Assembly (NCBI RefSeq): GCF_016907775.1
Contig: NZ_JAFBCO010000001.1
Coordinates: 806,001 to 870,000 of the forward strand
Direction of reading: 5' to 3'
DNA length: 64,000 nucleotides
From: Pseudoglutamicibacter cumminsii
Lineage (GTDB): Bacteria; Actinomycetota; Actinomycetes; Actinomycetales; Micrococcaceae
Every line of letters begins with the position of its first letter. Positions within the stretch are counted from its first letter, which is position 1. Under the pieces are notes generated by a model. It was not told the origin of the DNA. It saw only the letters and a program-made list of their open reading frames with translations, and made no database searches. Both the position numbers and the translations under genes were made by a program. This document shows, one piece after another, positions 1-8,860 of the stretch.

Positions 1-2
1 CA

Positions 3-542
3 GTTTTCCAACCGAACAGTCTTGGCGGCGCGCCGCAGATTGTATTGGGTTCAGCTTCGGGTACACCCAAGCGCATCGACATGGACTATCCGACGCATGC
101 GCATGCTGGGTGGGCGTTTACGGAGCCGGGAAGCTATGAACTCACCTTCCGTAGCACGGTGAAAAAATCTGATGGTTCGACTGCGACCTCACCGACACAC
201 ACGCTGCTAGTTCTCGTGGGGAACGCTGCAATTGATGACTACAAGGCGGGCTCAAAAGCGGCGACAGAAACCGATGGGCCATCCGCCACGCCTGCAAATC
301 CTGCCACCGGTGACAGCACAACCGAGCGAGCCGGCGCCGAAGCGCCTTCCACCGTCGGTAGCACGACCAAACCAATCGGCGCCGAAGCGTCATCCGTTCC
401 CTCAGCGGCCGAGCACGAAGCGGCGGCCGGGCCACTGGCGCAAACTGGAGCCCCGGTATCGGTGTTACCGCTTGGTTTAGCAGCGATCGCGCTGCTTCTT
501 GGTGGGGCACTCACAGCACGCCGCAAGGAGCATCTGAACTAG
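3..542 (+). CDS. C-terminal part of cell-wall-anchored surface protein (choice-of-anchor M type)
   Basis: The reading frame is open from the window edge, so the true start lies upstream. The first visible domain (HAHAGWAFTEPGSYELTF, then a second strand pair) resembles the repeat domain of actinobacterial surface-anchored proteins (TIGR03769-type, choice-of-anchor M). It is followed by a Thr/Ala/Pro-rich linker of about 80 residues, a sortase signal LAQTG, a hydrophobic segment and a positively charged RRKEHLN tail. That order is the standard layout of a sortase-anchored wall protein. Family members often sit near metal ABC transporters, but nothing of that kind is visible here. The ligand cannot be inferred. 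A hairpin follows directly after the stop. Confidence 0.8.
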   Translation, partial: VFQPNSLGGAPQIVLGSASGTPKRIDMDYPTHAHAGWAFTEPGSYELTFRSTVKKSDGSTATSPTHTLLVLVGNAAIDDYKAGSKAATETDGPSATPANPATGDSTTERAGAEAPSTVGSTTKPIGAEASSVPSAAEHEAAAGPLAQTGAPVSVLPLGLAAIALLLGGALTARRKEHLN

Positions 543-568
543 CGCCTTAGCCCGACATTCCCACCAAA

Positions 569-612
569 CGAGGTGGCGGTCAATACGAGCTTTCCGTATG
601 GCCGCCACCTCG
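569..612 (+). terminator. Long inverted repeat after the surface protein gene
   Basis: CGAGGTGGCGG pairs perfectly with CCGCCACCTCG, and an inner ATACG/CGTAT stem continues the hairpin. No T-run follows, so it may be a bidirectional or weak terminator. Confidence 0.55.
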
Positions 613-788
613 TATGGAACGATCCAAACTGGCGAGCATGAGTACAAGGTGTGTTTCTGTGGCCATGATGTGGCCATCGCCTTGGAGTACAAGGATCCGA
701 CTAATGCGGGCAAGCAGCCGCCGCCATCGGCACCGACATCCTCGCCACAACCAAAGCCATGCATCCATTGTGAAGGAGGGGTCTGACA

Positions 789-826
789 ACTGGGGCGCGA
801 ACCGTTCAAGCGGTCCGCGCCCCAGT
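789..826. terminator. Hairpin, likely terminator
   Basis: CTGGGGCGCG pairs with CGCGCCCCAG, with an inner ACCG/CGGT extension and a short T-containing tail (CGTTTATG). It could terminate transcription from either side. Confidence 0.55.
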
Positions 827-877
827 CGTTTATGTAGTTAGGTTCTGAGTTCCGCGCTGGTTAGTTCAGCGGGATTT

Positions 878-1129
878 TCAGTTCTTGCTGAATCGCCAGA
901 CGCCCTTTTCCTGTTCTGCTTCGTTGGCTACGGACAGGTCGATCCCTGGGCGGTCCTTGACCAAGCTAACCGCGACCAAAGAAATGAGTGCCATGAGCAG
1001 CAGGTAGTTGGATACCGATGCGGTAGTTCCGGTCGCTTCCAGTAGCGCCTGTGCGATCGTTGGGGCGAATGCGCCACCGAGAACCGCGTCGAGAGCGTAC
1101 GAGATGGCAACGCCGCTGAATCGAATAGC
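878..1129 (-). pseudogene. C-terminal remnant of an MHS-family (MFS) transporter
   Basis: Read on the minus strand this stretch gives about 80 residues with the last two membrane helices and tail of a metabolite:H+ symporter (RFSGVAISYALDAVLGGAFAPT, then SNYLLLMALISLVAVSLVKDR) and a stop at 878-880. An in-frame stop appears just upstream of the conserved part, and no start or N-terminal ten helices are present, so only the 3' end of the gene survives. The homology ends abruptly near 1130, where an unrelated plus-strand fragment begins; this marks an old recombination or deletion point. The intact MHS gene at 55648 is a different, complete family member. Confidence 0.7.
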
Positions 1130-1316
1130 GCTGCTAGCTGCCTACCGCTACTATCAGCAAGAAACTGCCAACCTTGACGTGGAGCAGCTGGAGTTCAGCC
1201 CATACCTCTACGTGGCACTGCTCGACAAAGGCGCCGTCGCCGTCGAAGTCGACGACACCGTGACTTTCCGATTCCGCGACGGAAGAGAACAAGAAATCAC
1301 TATCAGCCCTAAATAA
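1130..1316 (+). pseudogene. 3' end of an unrecognised gene
   Basis: The frame ending at 1316 encodes a plausible protein tail (AAYRYYQQETANLDVEQL, then FRFRDGREQEITISPK), with balanced codon use and alternating charged and hydrophobic residues. Upstream of about 1130 the same frame runs antisense through the MHS remnant and makes no sense as protein. I therefore read it as the surviving 3' part of a gene whose start was lost at the junction. I do not recognise the family. Confidence 0.4.
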
Positions 1317-1367
1317 GCTAGGCCTCTTCTCGAGTCACTAGAGCGGTTGTACAAGTAAGATAGAGCC

Positions 1368-2222
1368 ATGAGCTTTTCGGCAACCGTGCTACGCGTTCTC
1401 ATCGCATCCCCATCCGATGTACCCGATGCCCGAGACGCAGTCGAAGATGCTCTGCACTCGTGGAACCGACGCCACGCAACGACTCGGAATGTAGTCTTAC
1501 TGCCGTGGCGGTGGGAGACCGACTCTGTGCCCCTGCTCGGGGGTCACCCTCAGGAGATTATCAACGCTCAGGGAGTCGACGGAGCCGACATTGTTGTCGC
1601 ACTTTTTGGCAGTCGCCTCGGCTCACCAACACCAGATGCAGTGTCGGGAACAGTTGAAGAGATCGAGCGTGCCGTCGACAGCGGCAAACCCGTACATCTG
1701 TATTTCTCAAGAGCCCCATTGCCTCATGACGTCGATACTGTGCAACTAGAGGGACTCCGAGATTTCAAGAATGAAATCAGGGAGCGGGGATTGCTTGGAG
1801 AATTCGATGACATACGCCAACTGGAGAACCAGATCTGGAGCGCCATCGATCATGACCTTGCCAAGATCGATCCCTCCATTACTGGGGTGCTCCATGTGCC
1901 GACCGGCGTCCGTTTTCGCGTCGACTCAAAGAGCGAGCAACACCAAAAAGAAATCGATAAGCGCGGCAGGATCAAATACACAACAGAATATTGGCTTGAA
2001 GTTACCAATATCGGCGATGAGGCCGCTGAATCCGTGAAATTCGAAGCGGATGCATCGTCCGGGGGTATGTACACCGCCAACAGTGATGACCCCATCACCC
2101 TAGAGCCTGGCAGCGTTTGGAAGATCCCGGTCACCTACTCATTGGGCACGTCGGGCCAGACCCTAACGATTAGGTGGCTCGAGCACGACGAGGAGCGGTC
2201 GAAGACCTTTAACGTTCAGTGA
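1368..2222 (+). CDS. DUF4062-like protein with C-terminal Ig-like domain, candidate defence protein
   Basis: The 284-residue product opens with a DUF4062-type domain (residues about 8-115): RVLIASPSDVPDARDAVEDA, a WRWET motif, then GADIVVALFGSRLGSPTPDA, a TVEEIERA helix and GKPVHLYFS. This domain is related in fold to TIR and is usually found at the N-terminus of NTPase or nucleotide-processing proteins in defence or signalling. Residues about 185-284 form an Ig-like beta-rich tail (YWLEVTNIGDEAAESVKFEA), an unusual partner. No NTPase domain, signal peptide or membrane segment is present. A TAAGAT -10-like box at 1356-1361 lies only 7 bases from the ATG and no good ribosome site is seen, which would fit a leaderless mRNA. 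The type III restriction system is the next intact locus. Confidence 0.6.
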   Translation: MSFSATVLRVLIASPSDVPDARDAVEDALHSWNRRHATTRNVVLLPWRWETDSVPLLGGHPQEIINAQGVDGADIVVALFGSRLGSPTPDAVSGTVEEIERAVDSGKPVHLYFSRAPLPHDVDTVQLEGLRDFKNEIRERGLLGEFDDIRQLENQIWSAIDHDLAKIDPSITGVLHVPTGVRFRVDSKSEQHQKEIDKRGRIKYTTEYWLEVTNIGDEAAESVKFEADASSGGMYTANSDDPITLEPGSVWKIPVTYSLGTSGQTLTIRWLEHDEERSKTFNVQ

Positions 2223-2659
2223 CAACAGCTTTCTCGCTAGTTGAACCGATCAAGCGGCTAAATCTTAATTCCCGCGCATTTGTATCCGGCGTGGAATGAA
2301 AGTTTCGAAGACCATATGGAAGTGGATACAACGCCGATCTAGGCGCGGCTGATGAGGGTTAGGAGAAACCTCCTCACCACAAGGAAAACGCGCGATGACG
2401 CTGAGCGTCAAACCGTCTATTCGGGCGTTGTGAATTCGGCATCTGCCGTGACCGGGAGACTTAGCCGGGCATCATGAACCACAACGGGCCTGGCTGACAG
2501 TGGAGCGCCAAAAGGTATCGCCGTTTACGACTTGCTAGTAGCCCTGATCAGCGCGTGTATGTACGTGACGCAAAGACAGGAGCGCGCACCATGCAATACC
2601 CCGAACTCGCAACAGTACAAACCCGACTGACCTACCGGCTGACCAGCTTCCTCCTGGAA
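2223..2659. other. No intact gene seen
   Basis: Frames here are short and broken. A start at 2591 with an upstream GGAG opens a frame that soon ends without recognisable similarity. I read the stretch as decayed DNA upstream of the recombinase remnant. Confidence 0.4.
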
Positions 2660-3050
2660 ACCTCGCCGCCGGGCCCACCGTCAAGTGGATGGACGCATTC
2701 AACGCCCAACGCCACGCCGCCGAGGCTCTAGGCACTGCAGACCGCGAGTTGCCGTGGCTGGGCACCCGCGTCGACCCACGCGGCACAAGCCCTTCGGCAA
2801 GCGCCTGTGCCGCAAGATCGTCTGCGGCGACTGCGGACGTCCGTTCGGCCATAAGACCTGGCACTCCGGTACCCCGAACCGGGCCGACGTGTGGGAATGC
2901 CCCACGAACTACGTCAAGCGCGGCACTTGCATCACCAGCCACCTCTACCCGGAAGTGCTGCTGGTGAAGATGGCCGAGGCGTTGCAGCTGCTCGCTGGGC
3001 GCAACAGCGAGGCGGCCGACCAGGCGAACTCACAGCTACAAGGCGTTGCT
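2660..3050 (+). pseudogene. Remnant of a large serine recombinase (zinc-ribbon domain)
   Basis: One frame gives KRLCRKIVCGDCGRPFGHKT then VWECPTNYVKRGTCITSHL, the four-cysteine zinc-ribbon of large serine recombinases, followed by a helix rich in Leu/Ala that resembles the start of the coiled-coil. The preceding residues (WMDAFNAQRHAAEALGTADR) lie in a different frame, so a frameshift separates them, and no catalytic serine domain is present. The 3' end runs into the tail of the res gene on the other strand. It is the scar of a mobile element that may have delivered the neighbouring defence genes. Confidence 0.55.
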
Positions 3051-5621
3051 GACCGGGCTAGCGAAGGCTTTCAGGTCTTCCCACGAGTCGGCACGGGCGG
3101 TGTCTTGCTCGTACGCGATCAGATAGCCCCAGTGCTGACCGGCGTAAGCATCCTCAGCAACCAACCGGCGCACCAACGCCTCGGCAGCCTCACGCTTGGC
3201 CTGCACCCTGGCATCATCGCGCCCGCGCTCTTCCTTGCCTTCGATGATCCAATGCACCCCGTTGGTGTCCAAGGCCACGAAGTCGGGGAAGTAGCGGTCT
3301 TTCGCGTTGTAGTACACGAACGCCCGGTCTTGCGGATGCAGGCGATGCCACCACACGATCCCCGGCGAGGTGTTGAGCAGGCGAGCAAGCTGGTATTCGC
3401 CGGTGAAGGAGTCGAAGGACTCCTCAGCGAATAGCGACTTGAACCATCCACCGTAGACCCGGCCTCGCACGAACTGGTCACGACTCTCGATCTGGTCATG
3501 CACTTTCTCACCAAGCGGGAGCGTGTAGCCGGTGCCTGGCATTGACTTGGGGTGTATGGTCGGCACCTCGCGGGTGGCTCGCAGTGTCTCGGCTGTGTAG
3601 TTCTTGATCAGCGCTAGGAGTTCGGCGCGGGCGGAGTCGAGGGATTTGACGGTCCAGCCGGTGAACGTCACGGCGCGCATGAACTTCGGCACCAGGAACG
3701 TGGCGACGTAGCGGGCGGTCTGTTCGGTTTTGGGCACCAACGACATGTTGATCACTAGTTTGACCAGCGCCTCCTCAGCGTCGGCGTCGTCGACGTGGAC
3801 GGAGTCGACTTCGGCGCTTTCTCGATCCTCTGCCCGGAGTTTCTTGCCTAGGGCGGCGATGATCTCTTTGCGCAGCAGCACGTCCCCAGCAGAGGTGACC
3901 CGACGCGCCGCTTGCTCAATCTCGGCGTCACTGATTTCAGACAGGTCAATGGGCGGCTGCTGCACAGTCATCGTCGTCACCGGGAATCGGTAGGACACGT
4001 CAGCAAAGCTCGGGTTCCGTCCGATCGAAACCAGCTCCCAGGTGGGCTCATCCTCCTGCTCGGTGATGGTACGAACCCCAACACCGGGCAAAGCCAGCCC
4101 TTCGTCACCACCGTTGACGGGAACGGTGCCCGGCTGCGGAGCCACACCACCGGCGAGCTCACCACTGACACCAGTGCCCGGTTCAGAACCGGTTGTCATC
4201 GTTGGTTGGTCACCGCCGGTCGTGGGCGTACCTGTACCCGTACCGGAATCTTCGGCGGCTTTACGGATCGCCTCCTCAACCTTGGCTTTGTCAGGCTCGG
4301 CGATGGCTTCGTCCAGACCGAACTGCCGGAGCACGTTCTCCGCATTGAGCAGCTCGGTGAAGGACTGGTGAGCGATGATGTCGAGCTGGTCAATCTGCCA
4401 CACGCCCGTGTACTTCCCAAACGGCAAACGCAGTCCGCGCCCCATGGTCTGCTGGGTCAACACCTCCGAGGCCATCGCTCGCAGTGTCACGACGACCGCG
4501 ATGTTCTTGACATCCCAGCCTTCCTTGAGCTTGTTCACGCTCACCACCGCCAGCACCGGCGATTCGGGCCGATCCAATTCGTCGAGGCGACGCTGGGTCA
4601 ACTCATCCTCGTGCTTGGAGTCCACCTGCAGCACAGCCTCATCTCGGCCGAGGTACTCCGGCGTGCGCAGCAGCTCGGCGACCTGGGTGGCGTGCCCCAC
4701 ATCGGAGCAGACCACGAAAGCGACCGCATTCACATGATCGCGGTTCTGGGAAGCCGCGTATGAGTCGTAATAGGCCTGCTTGAGCGCACGCAATTGCAGC
4801 GCGTCACGCAACTGCTGCTCTTCGGAGGCTTCATCGGTGCCATATCCAGTCTTGCGGAACGCCAACACGGGGGCCTTCACATACTTGTCCTGGATGGCGC
4901 GGTAGAGCGGGTACTCGAAGATGACGTGATCGGTGGCCTTGTCCACCGACGCGGTCAAACCAATCGCCGCTGCTGGATCGAGTTCCTTCAACGCTGCATT
5001 GAATGCGACCGCGCTGGCCCCGTAGAGGTGGGATTCGTCGGCGATCACAACCAGATCATCGAGGTTCTTCAGGTAGTCGAAGAGCACGCCGGCGTTCTCG
5101 TCGAAACGGCGCGGTTTCCGACGCATAGCCTCTTGCGTGCCACCATGTGTGTCTCCTTCAACATCTTTCGGAGCAATCAGCTGCTGGATGTTGAAAATAA
5201 ACGCCAGCATTGGCACTTCACGGCCGAACGCGAGTCGGGCCGGCCCGTTCTGCCGGGCGATCCACGCCGAGTAGTCCTGTGGGGTCACCACCTCGGGCGG
5301 CACCGCCGCACCGGTGATATAGCGGGGCGTGCCGGGCGTGAAGTTCTGCACCGTCTTCGCCTGCACCGTCTTGCCTGGGGTGACGATCACGACGTTGCCG
5401 ACCCCTTGGCGGCGCAGGTACTCCACGAACGCCGCCATCAAGTAGGTCTTGCCCACACCCGTAGCGAGGTTGAGCACCTGCATCACGGTCGGGTCGTAGT
5501 CACCCTCGAGAGTGAACACCAGCTGGCGTAGCGCTTCCTTATTCGGGGTGCGCAGGTCGAACTCGGAGCTGATCGACTCCAGCATGTCCGAATCAAAACT
5601 GATGTTGAGCTTGGTAGTCAT
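3036..5621 (-). CDS. res: Type III restriction enzyme, Res subunit
   Basis: The 861-residue protein is the ATP-dependent translocase and nuclease subunit of a type III restriction-modification system. It has a Walker A motif ATGVGKT (residues 53-59), a DESH box (195-198), GLTAS motif III, and helicase motif VI QTMGRGLRLP. The C-terminus has a PD-(D/E)XK nuclease site, YFPDFVAL then IIEGKEE. An acidic, Gly/Thr-rich spacer of about 60 residues after the helicase core is unusual for the family. Its ATG overlaps the mod stop by one base (TAATG), so the two are translationally coupled. It cuts DNA only with Mod, between two head-to-head unmethylated sites, as known for this class. Confidence 0.93.
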   Translation of the reverse strand: MTTKLNISFDSDMLESISSEFDLRTPNKEALRQLVFTLEGDYDPTVMQVLNLATGVGKTYLMAAFVEYLRRQGVGNVVIVTPGKTVQAKTVQNFTPGTPRYITGAAVPPEVVTPQDYSAWIARQNGPARLAFGREVPMLAFIFNIQQLIAPKDVEGDTHGGTQEAMRRKPRRFDENAGVLFDYLKNLDDLVVIADESHLYGASAVAFNAALKELDPAAAIGLTASVDKATDHVIFEYPLYRAIQDKYVKAPVLAFRKTGYGTDEASEEQQLRDALQLRALKQAYYDSYAASQNRDHVNAVAFVVCSDVGHATQVAELLRTPEYLGRDEAVLQVDSKHEDELTQRRLDELDRPESPVLAVVSVNKLKEGWDVKNIAVVVTLRAMASEVLTQQTMGRGLRLPFGKYTGVWQIDQLDIIAHQSFTELLNAENVLRQFGLDEAIAEPDKAKVEEAIRKAAEDSGTGTGTPTTGGDQPTMTTGSEPGTGVSGELAGGVAPQPGTVPVNGGDEGLALPGVGVRTITEQEDEPTWELVSIGRNPSFADVSYRFPVTTMTVQQPPIDLSEISDAEIEQAARRVTSAGDVLLRKEIIAALGKKLRAEDRESAEVDSVHVDDADAEEALVKLVINMSLVPKTEQTARYVATFLVPKFMRAVTFTGWTVKSLDSARAELLALIKNYTAETLRATREVPTIHPKSMPGTGYTLPLGEKVHDQIESRDQFVRGRVYGGWFKSLFAEESFDSFTGEYQLARLLNTSPGIVWWHRLHPQDRAFVYYNAKDRYFPDFVALDTNGVHWIIEGKEERGRDDARVQAKREAAEALVRRLVAEDAYAGQHWGYLIAYEQDTARADSWEDLKAFASPVSNAL

Positions 5622-7636
5622 TACTGGTCACCACCTTCGCTGTAGCGGAACACATCATCCGGCAAAGCCACCACTCGGGATCCCTTCACCAGTTTGCGTA
5701 GATGCTGGCGCACGCCGTCCATCACCGTGGTGGCCGCCAGCACGATTGTCTCGCCGGGCTGGATTTGGGAAGCAAGCCAGTCGACGATCTCGACCGTGGC
5801 AACCCCCTCCAGCACCTTGAGGAGGGCGTTGCCCCGGCGGGCGTCGAACATGTAGTCATCATCCGCATGCAGCAGGGTGAACCCTAGAATCGCGGCCACC
5901 GACTCGATCAGAGTCTGTCCGGTCGCGGCCGCAGTTAGCATCACCCTGTCCAATTCAGGGTCGTAGTCGAAACACGCAGGCGACAGATGGGCAACCTGGA
6001 AGCCGCCGCCACCTCGCCAGTTCAGCACTTCCTTCGTGCGCCTGGTCTTCGAGGCAGCCTTCAGTGTCTTCACCTCGACGCTCTTCTTTAATTCCGGGTC
6101 ATCCTTGATCAGCTTGTTAAGCACGCTCGTGAATTTTGCGGCGTCCTCTGGCGAGACACCATCAGGTAGCCCGTCTTCCGTAGCGTCGACTCGTTCGCCC
6201 TTCGTCCGGGTTATCCCTCCCGGGTCTTGATCGTTGACAACCTTCTCCAGACGCGGACGAGTGAACCGATTAAACGTATCTTCCACCAGTTCACAGGTTA
6301 CCCAGCGGCGACCCATCTTCTGCGCGACCGCAGCAGTCGTCCCCGAACCCGCAAACACATCCAACACAATGTCACCAGGATTAGACCCAATATGAATGAT
6401 GCGCTCGAGGAGACGTTCGGGCTTCGGAGTAGAGAACGGAACAACTCCAGGCAGCAGAGACTTGATCTCATTTTTCGCACTTCTATTATGTCCGACATCA
6501 CTATTACGCCATAGCGTGCGCGCGGGAGTGCCTCGCTCCGGAATATACATTTTTAGACCGAATCCACCTGCGCTTCCGTCAGCACCACGTAAAATAATTC
6601 TCGGCCATTGAAGTTCATCAAGGCGTTGAATTGTCCGACTAACAGTCGGCTCTCCCCAGTCCTTGACTTTCAAACAAGGAATGTCATCTCTAATTTCGAC
6701 GCCTTCGCCTTCGAGCTCTGCGCGAATAGATAGCTCTTCCGAATCTGGATTAACCAATTCATAATCTGCCCAATGAGACAGTTCATTCAGCATCCATTCC
6801 TGGGCAAAGTACCAATTTGCTCCACTCCCCGGGTATTTCATCTCTCCCGTAATCGGGTGCTGGATTCCATAAACGCTCGGATGCTGGCGTCGGCCTCTAT
6901 TGTGGCGCGCAGTCGGATCTCCATCCCACCATGGGCCGTTCGCGTCGTTATCTGGATTCTTGAACCGAGCGTTGTCAGCTGTGGTTCGGGGCATGCGGTT
7001 GACCGTAGAATCTGGCGATCTTCCGTAAACTATTATCGCATCCTGGTCTACGCTAAATTTGTCTGCATTATTGCGGGGGCCATCGGCCTTTTCCCAAATG
7101 ATTTCAGCGAGAAAATTCTCTACGCCGAAAACCTCGTCGATCAGTAGTCGCATCCGATGGTTCTCGGCATAGTCCAGGTGAACCCAGATCGAGCCGTCGT
7201 CGGTGAGCAACTTCTTCATGTGCAACAGCCGGTCGCGCATCATAGTGAGCCACACGGAGTGCTCGAGGTTATCCTCGTAGTTCGCAAAGGTCTGGGCCGT
7301 GTTAAACGGTGGATCGATATAGATCAGCTTTACCTTGCCGACGTACTTGTCTGCCAGTTCTGGCACGCGGGTAAGGGCCTCGAGAACGTCTCCGGATTCG
7401 CCGAGGATGAGTAGGTTGTCGTCTTGGGGTTCGAGGTCGGCGCGCTCGGAGTATTCGGACTCTTCCGACTTCGGTCTCTGCGCACCTTGCACGTAGTCGT
7501 CTAGCACGAGGGTGTGGGTTTCGCAGTATCGCGGGTCTGAGGGGTCAACCCATGTGTAGCCGTACTTGCCGGTCTCAGTAGGGATGAGGGCTTTGTCTTT
7601 GTTATACCAGATGAGCTGGAGCCGTTGTTTCGTCAT
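5621..7636 (-). CDS. mod: Type III DNA methyltransferase, Mod subunit (N6-adenine)
   Basis: The 671-residue protein is a beta-class adenine methyltransferase: catalytic motif IV is DPPF (residues 108-111, LIYIDPPFNT) and the S-adenosylmethionine motif FAGSGTT follows much later (about residue 420). Mod recognises the target for both methylation and restriction. The central part, roughly residues 170-415 (DNA 6380-7120), is the expected target-recognition region and is clearly more AT-rich than the flanks, which points to exchange of this segment from another source. The gene starts the mod-res operon; the region upstream (7637-7870) has no recognisable gene and should hold the promoter. Confidence 0.93.
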   Translation of the reverse strand: MTKQRLQLIWYNKDKALIPTETGKYGYTWVDPSDPRYCETHTLVLDDYVQGAQRPKSEESEYSERADLEPQDDNLLILGESGDVLEALTRVPELADKYVGKVKLIYIDPPFNTAQTFANYEDNLEHSVWLTMMRDRLLHMKKLLTDDGSIWVHLDYAENHRMRLLIDEVFGVENFLAEIIWEKADGPRNNADKFSVDQDAIIVYGRSPDSTVNRMPRTTADNARFKNPDNDANGPWWDGDPTARHNRGRRQHPSVYGIQHPITGEMKYPGSGANWYFAQEWMLNELSHWADYELVNPDSEELSIRAELEGEGVEIRDDIPCLKVKDWGEPTVSRTIQRLDELQWPRIILRGADGSAGGFGLKMYIPERGTPARTLWRNSDVGHNRSAKNEIKSLLPGVVPFSTPKPERLLERIIHIGSNPGDIVLDVFAGSGTTAAVAQKMGRRWVTCELVEDTFNRFTRPRLEKVVNDQDPGGITRTKGERVDATEDGLPDGVSPEDAAKFTSVLNKLIKDDPELKKSVEVKTLKAASKTRRTKEVLNWRGGGGFQVAHLSPACFDYDPELDRVMLTAAATGQTLIESVAAILGFTLLHADDDYMFDARRGNALLKVLEGVATVEIVDWLASQIQPGETIVLAATTVMDGVRQHLRKLVKGSRVVALPDDVFRYSEGGDQ

Positions 7637-7870
7637 CTAGTTCGCCTTTCCAGTCGCTTCATTGCCACTGCGATAACTGCCCAGATGCCCGCGATATCAC
7701 CGTCAAACGTAATCAAACTTCGAGATCATCCACTCAGGACAGCTAGGCGGTAATTCACAGTCCACGCACGATTACATCCATTATCGCTGAAAGCTTCAGA
7801 AACAACGCCCCTATGAATACAAAGCCCTAAAGTATGGGCGCCGCCGTCCAGAAGACGGGCACCAAAAGAG

Positions 7871-8170
7871 CTAACTCCCCGGGGCTTGGCCCCTAGCGGA
7901 TGCCTTCCTCTCTAAATGTGTTGCCCATAGGTAATCAACGAGGGCTAGCGAGGCACCTGCCGCAAGATTTGCGTGCCGCTCCGTCAGTCCAACGTACGAA
8001 ATAGTCTTCCCATGGCCTGTGCCAGAGCTGTTTCGCAATTCTGCAAGATTCCGCGCCATACTCGTAAGAGTTCCCAAGAGCACTCTGACCGCTTCGTGGT
8101 CTGGGACTAAATCGCTTACTTCACGAGGATTAATCGTCAGAGCGGTCTGTGTTTTGTCGACGACTTTGGG
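7871..8170 (-). pseudogene. Abi_C domain remnant (abortive infection protein C-terminus)
   Basis: The minus-strand frame reads PKVVDKTQTALTINPREV, then NLAELRNSSGTGHGKT and TERHANLAAGASLALVDYLW, which is the Abi_C signature (LAELRN...GTGHG...RHA.LA). The conserved part begins near 8168 in a frame that has no start codon until internal methionines, and the N-terminal half of the gene is missing. Just upstream, in another frame, lies the first part of a different defence gene. The piece is therefore the 3' end of an abortive-infection gene left after a deletion. An internal start giving a 70-residue peptide is possible but unlikely to be functional. Confidence 0.65.
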
Positions 8171-8316
8171 GAGTCTTTCGCATACAACGGGTCAGTCAGA
8201 AAGTACGCGCGCATCAGGCGCTCGAACTTCGAGCCCTTATCGCGCTCATCAAGCTCACCAAAGTACAGGCGGTCAAAAAGCGCACCGAACGCGTTGTCCT
8301 GCGAAGCGATAGTCAT
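8171..8316 (-). pseudogene. 5' fragment of a restriction-helicase-type gene
   Basis: From an ATG at 8314-8316 the minus strand encodes about 48 residues (FGALFDRLYFGELDERDKGS, FERLMRAYFLTDPLYA) that match the N-terminus of large DEAD-box restriction helicases of the type ISP-like group (G.KFERL...YFLTDP.YA). The similarity stops at about 8170, and the sequence continues out of frame into the Abi_C remnant. The rest of this large gene is absent. This is one half of a deletion scar between two defence genes. Confidence 0.55.
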
Positions 8317-8514
8317 ACGCTACTTCTACCAAATAAGTGTGGTCGCAGTAACACTGAATCGCCTATGTGGCGGGTTTGCGTGGCAGCTTGGGGTCGCGCT
8401 TGCGGGCCTTGCGTCCATCATAGATTCAGTCCCAGGCCGCCCCTGCACCGCCTGGACTATCCTGAGAGAAACAGTCCACGCATGTTTTGAGACAGTCTTT
8501 AAGGGAGCGCTTTC

Positions 8515-8793
8515 GTGGCTATTTTCGCGGTTGAATACACCTACATCGACGACGCCGAACTCATCCAGAAGCACCGGCCCGAACACCGCGCGTTCCTCGC
8601 CGCACAGCGCGAAGCCGGCACCGTGCTCCTCTCCGGCCCCAAAGTAACCGAGCCGGGCAGCGCCCTCATCATCGTCCGCGCCGAAACCGCCGAGGAGGCC
8701 GGCCGCATCCTCGACGCCGACCCCTTCAACAACCACGGCATCATCACCCACCGCACCATCGCGGAATGGAACGTCGTCATCGGCGAGCTCTAA
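8515..8793 (+). CDS. YciI-like protein (muconolactone-isomerase-like fold)
   Basis: The 92-residue product (MAIFAVEYTYIDD, RPEHRAFLAAQREAGTVLLS, DADPFNNHGI) is a YciI/YCII-superfamily protein with the dimeric alpha-beta barrel fold. Some members act in aromatic-ring catabolism, others have no known role. The GTG start is chosen because AAGGGAG lies about 7 bases upstream and the paralogue at 16936 starts with the same MAIFA. The gene opens the left catabolic block and is followed by an enol-lactonase-like hydrolase, so a small-ring isomerase or dehydratase accessory role is plausible but unproven. Confidence 0.8.
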   Translation: MAIFAVEYTYIDDAELIQKHRPEHRAFLAAQREAGTVLLSGPKVTEPGSALIIVRAETAEEAGRILDADPFNNHGIITHRTIAEWNVVIGEL

Positions 8794-8860
8794 AGCAGCG
8801 ACCGCAGCGAACGCCAGAGCATCACCACCCAAGCCGCATAACGAAAGGTAGCCAGCCGTC

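Larger units (their letters stand above)
543..877. other. Gene-free stretch with two hairpins
   Basis: No convincing gene is seen between the surface protein and the MHS remnant. The only short frames are low-complexity or unlike any family I know. The stretch holds two strong inverted repeats, listed separately. Confidence 0.5.

Noticed and set aside
598-786. 62-residue plus-strand frame with a few cysteines
   Set aside because: It starts inside a hairpin, has no ribosome site and shows no family likeness.
8500-8515. LacI-type operator with AGCGCT core before the first YciI gene
   Set aside because: Only half of the palindrome is good, it overlaps the ribosome site, and no matching site is found in the LacI-tctC spacer.
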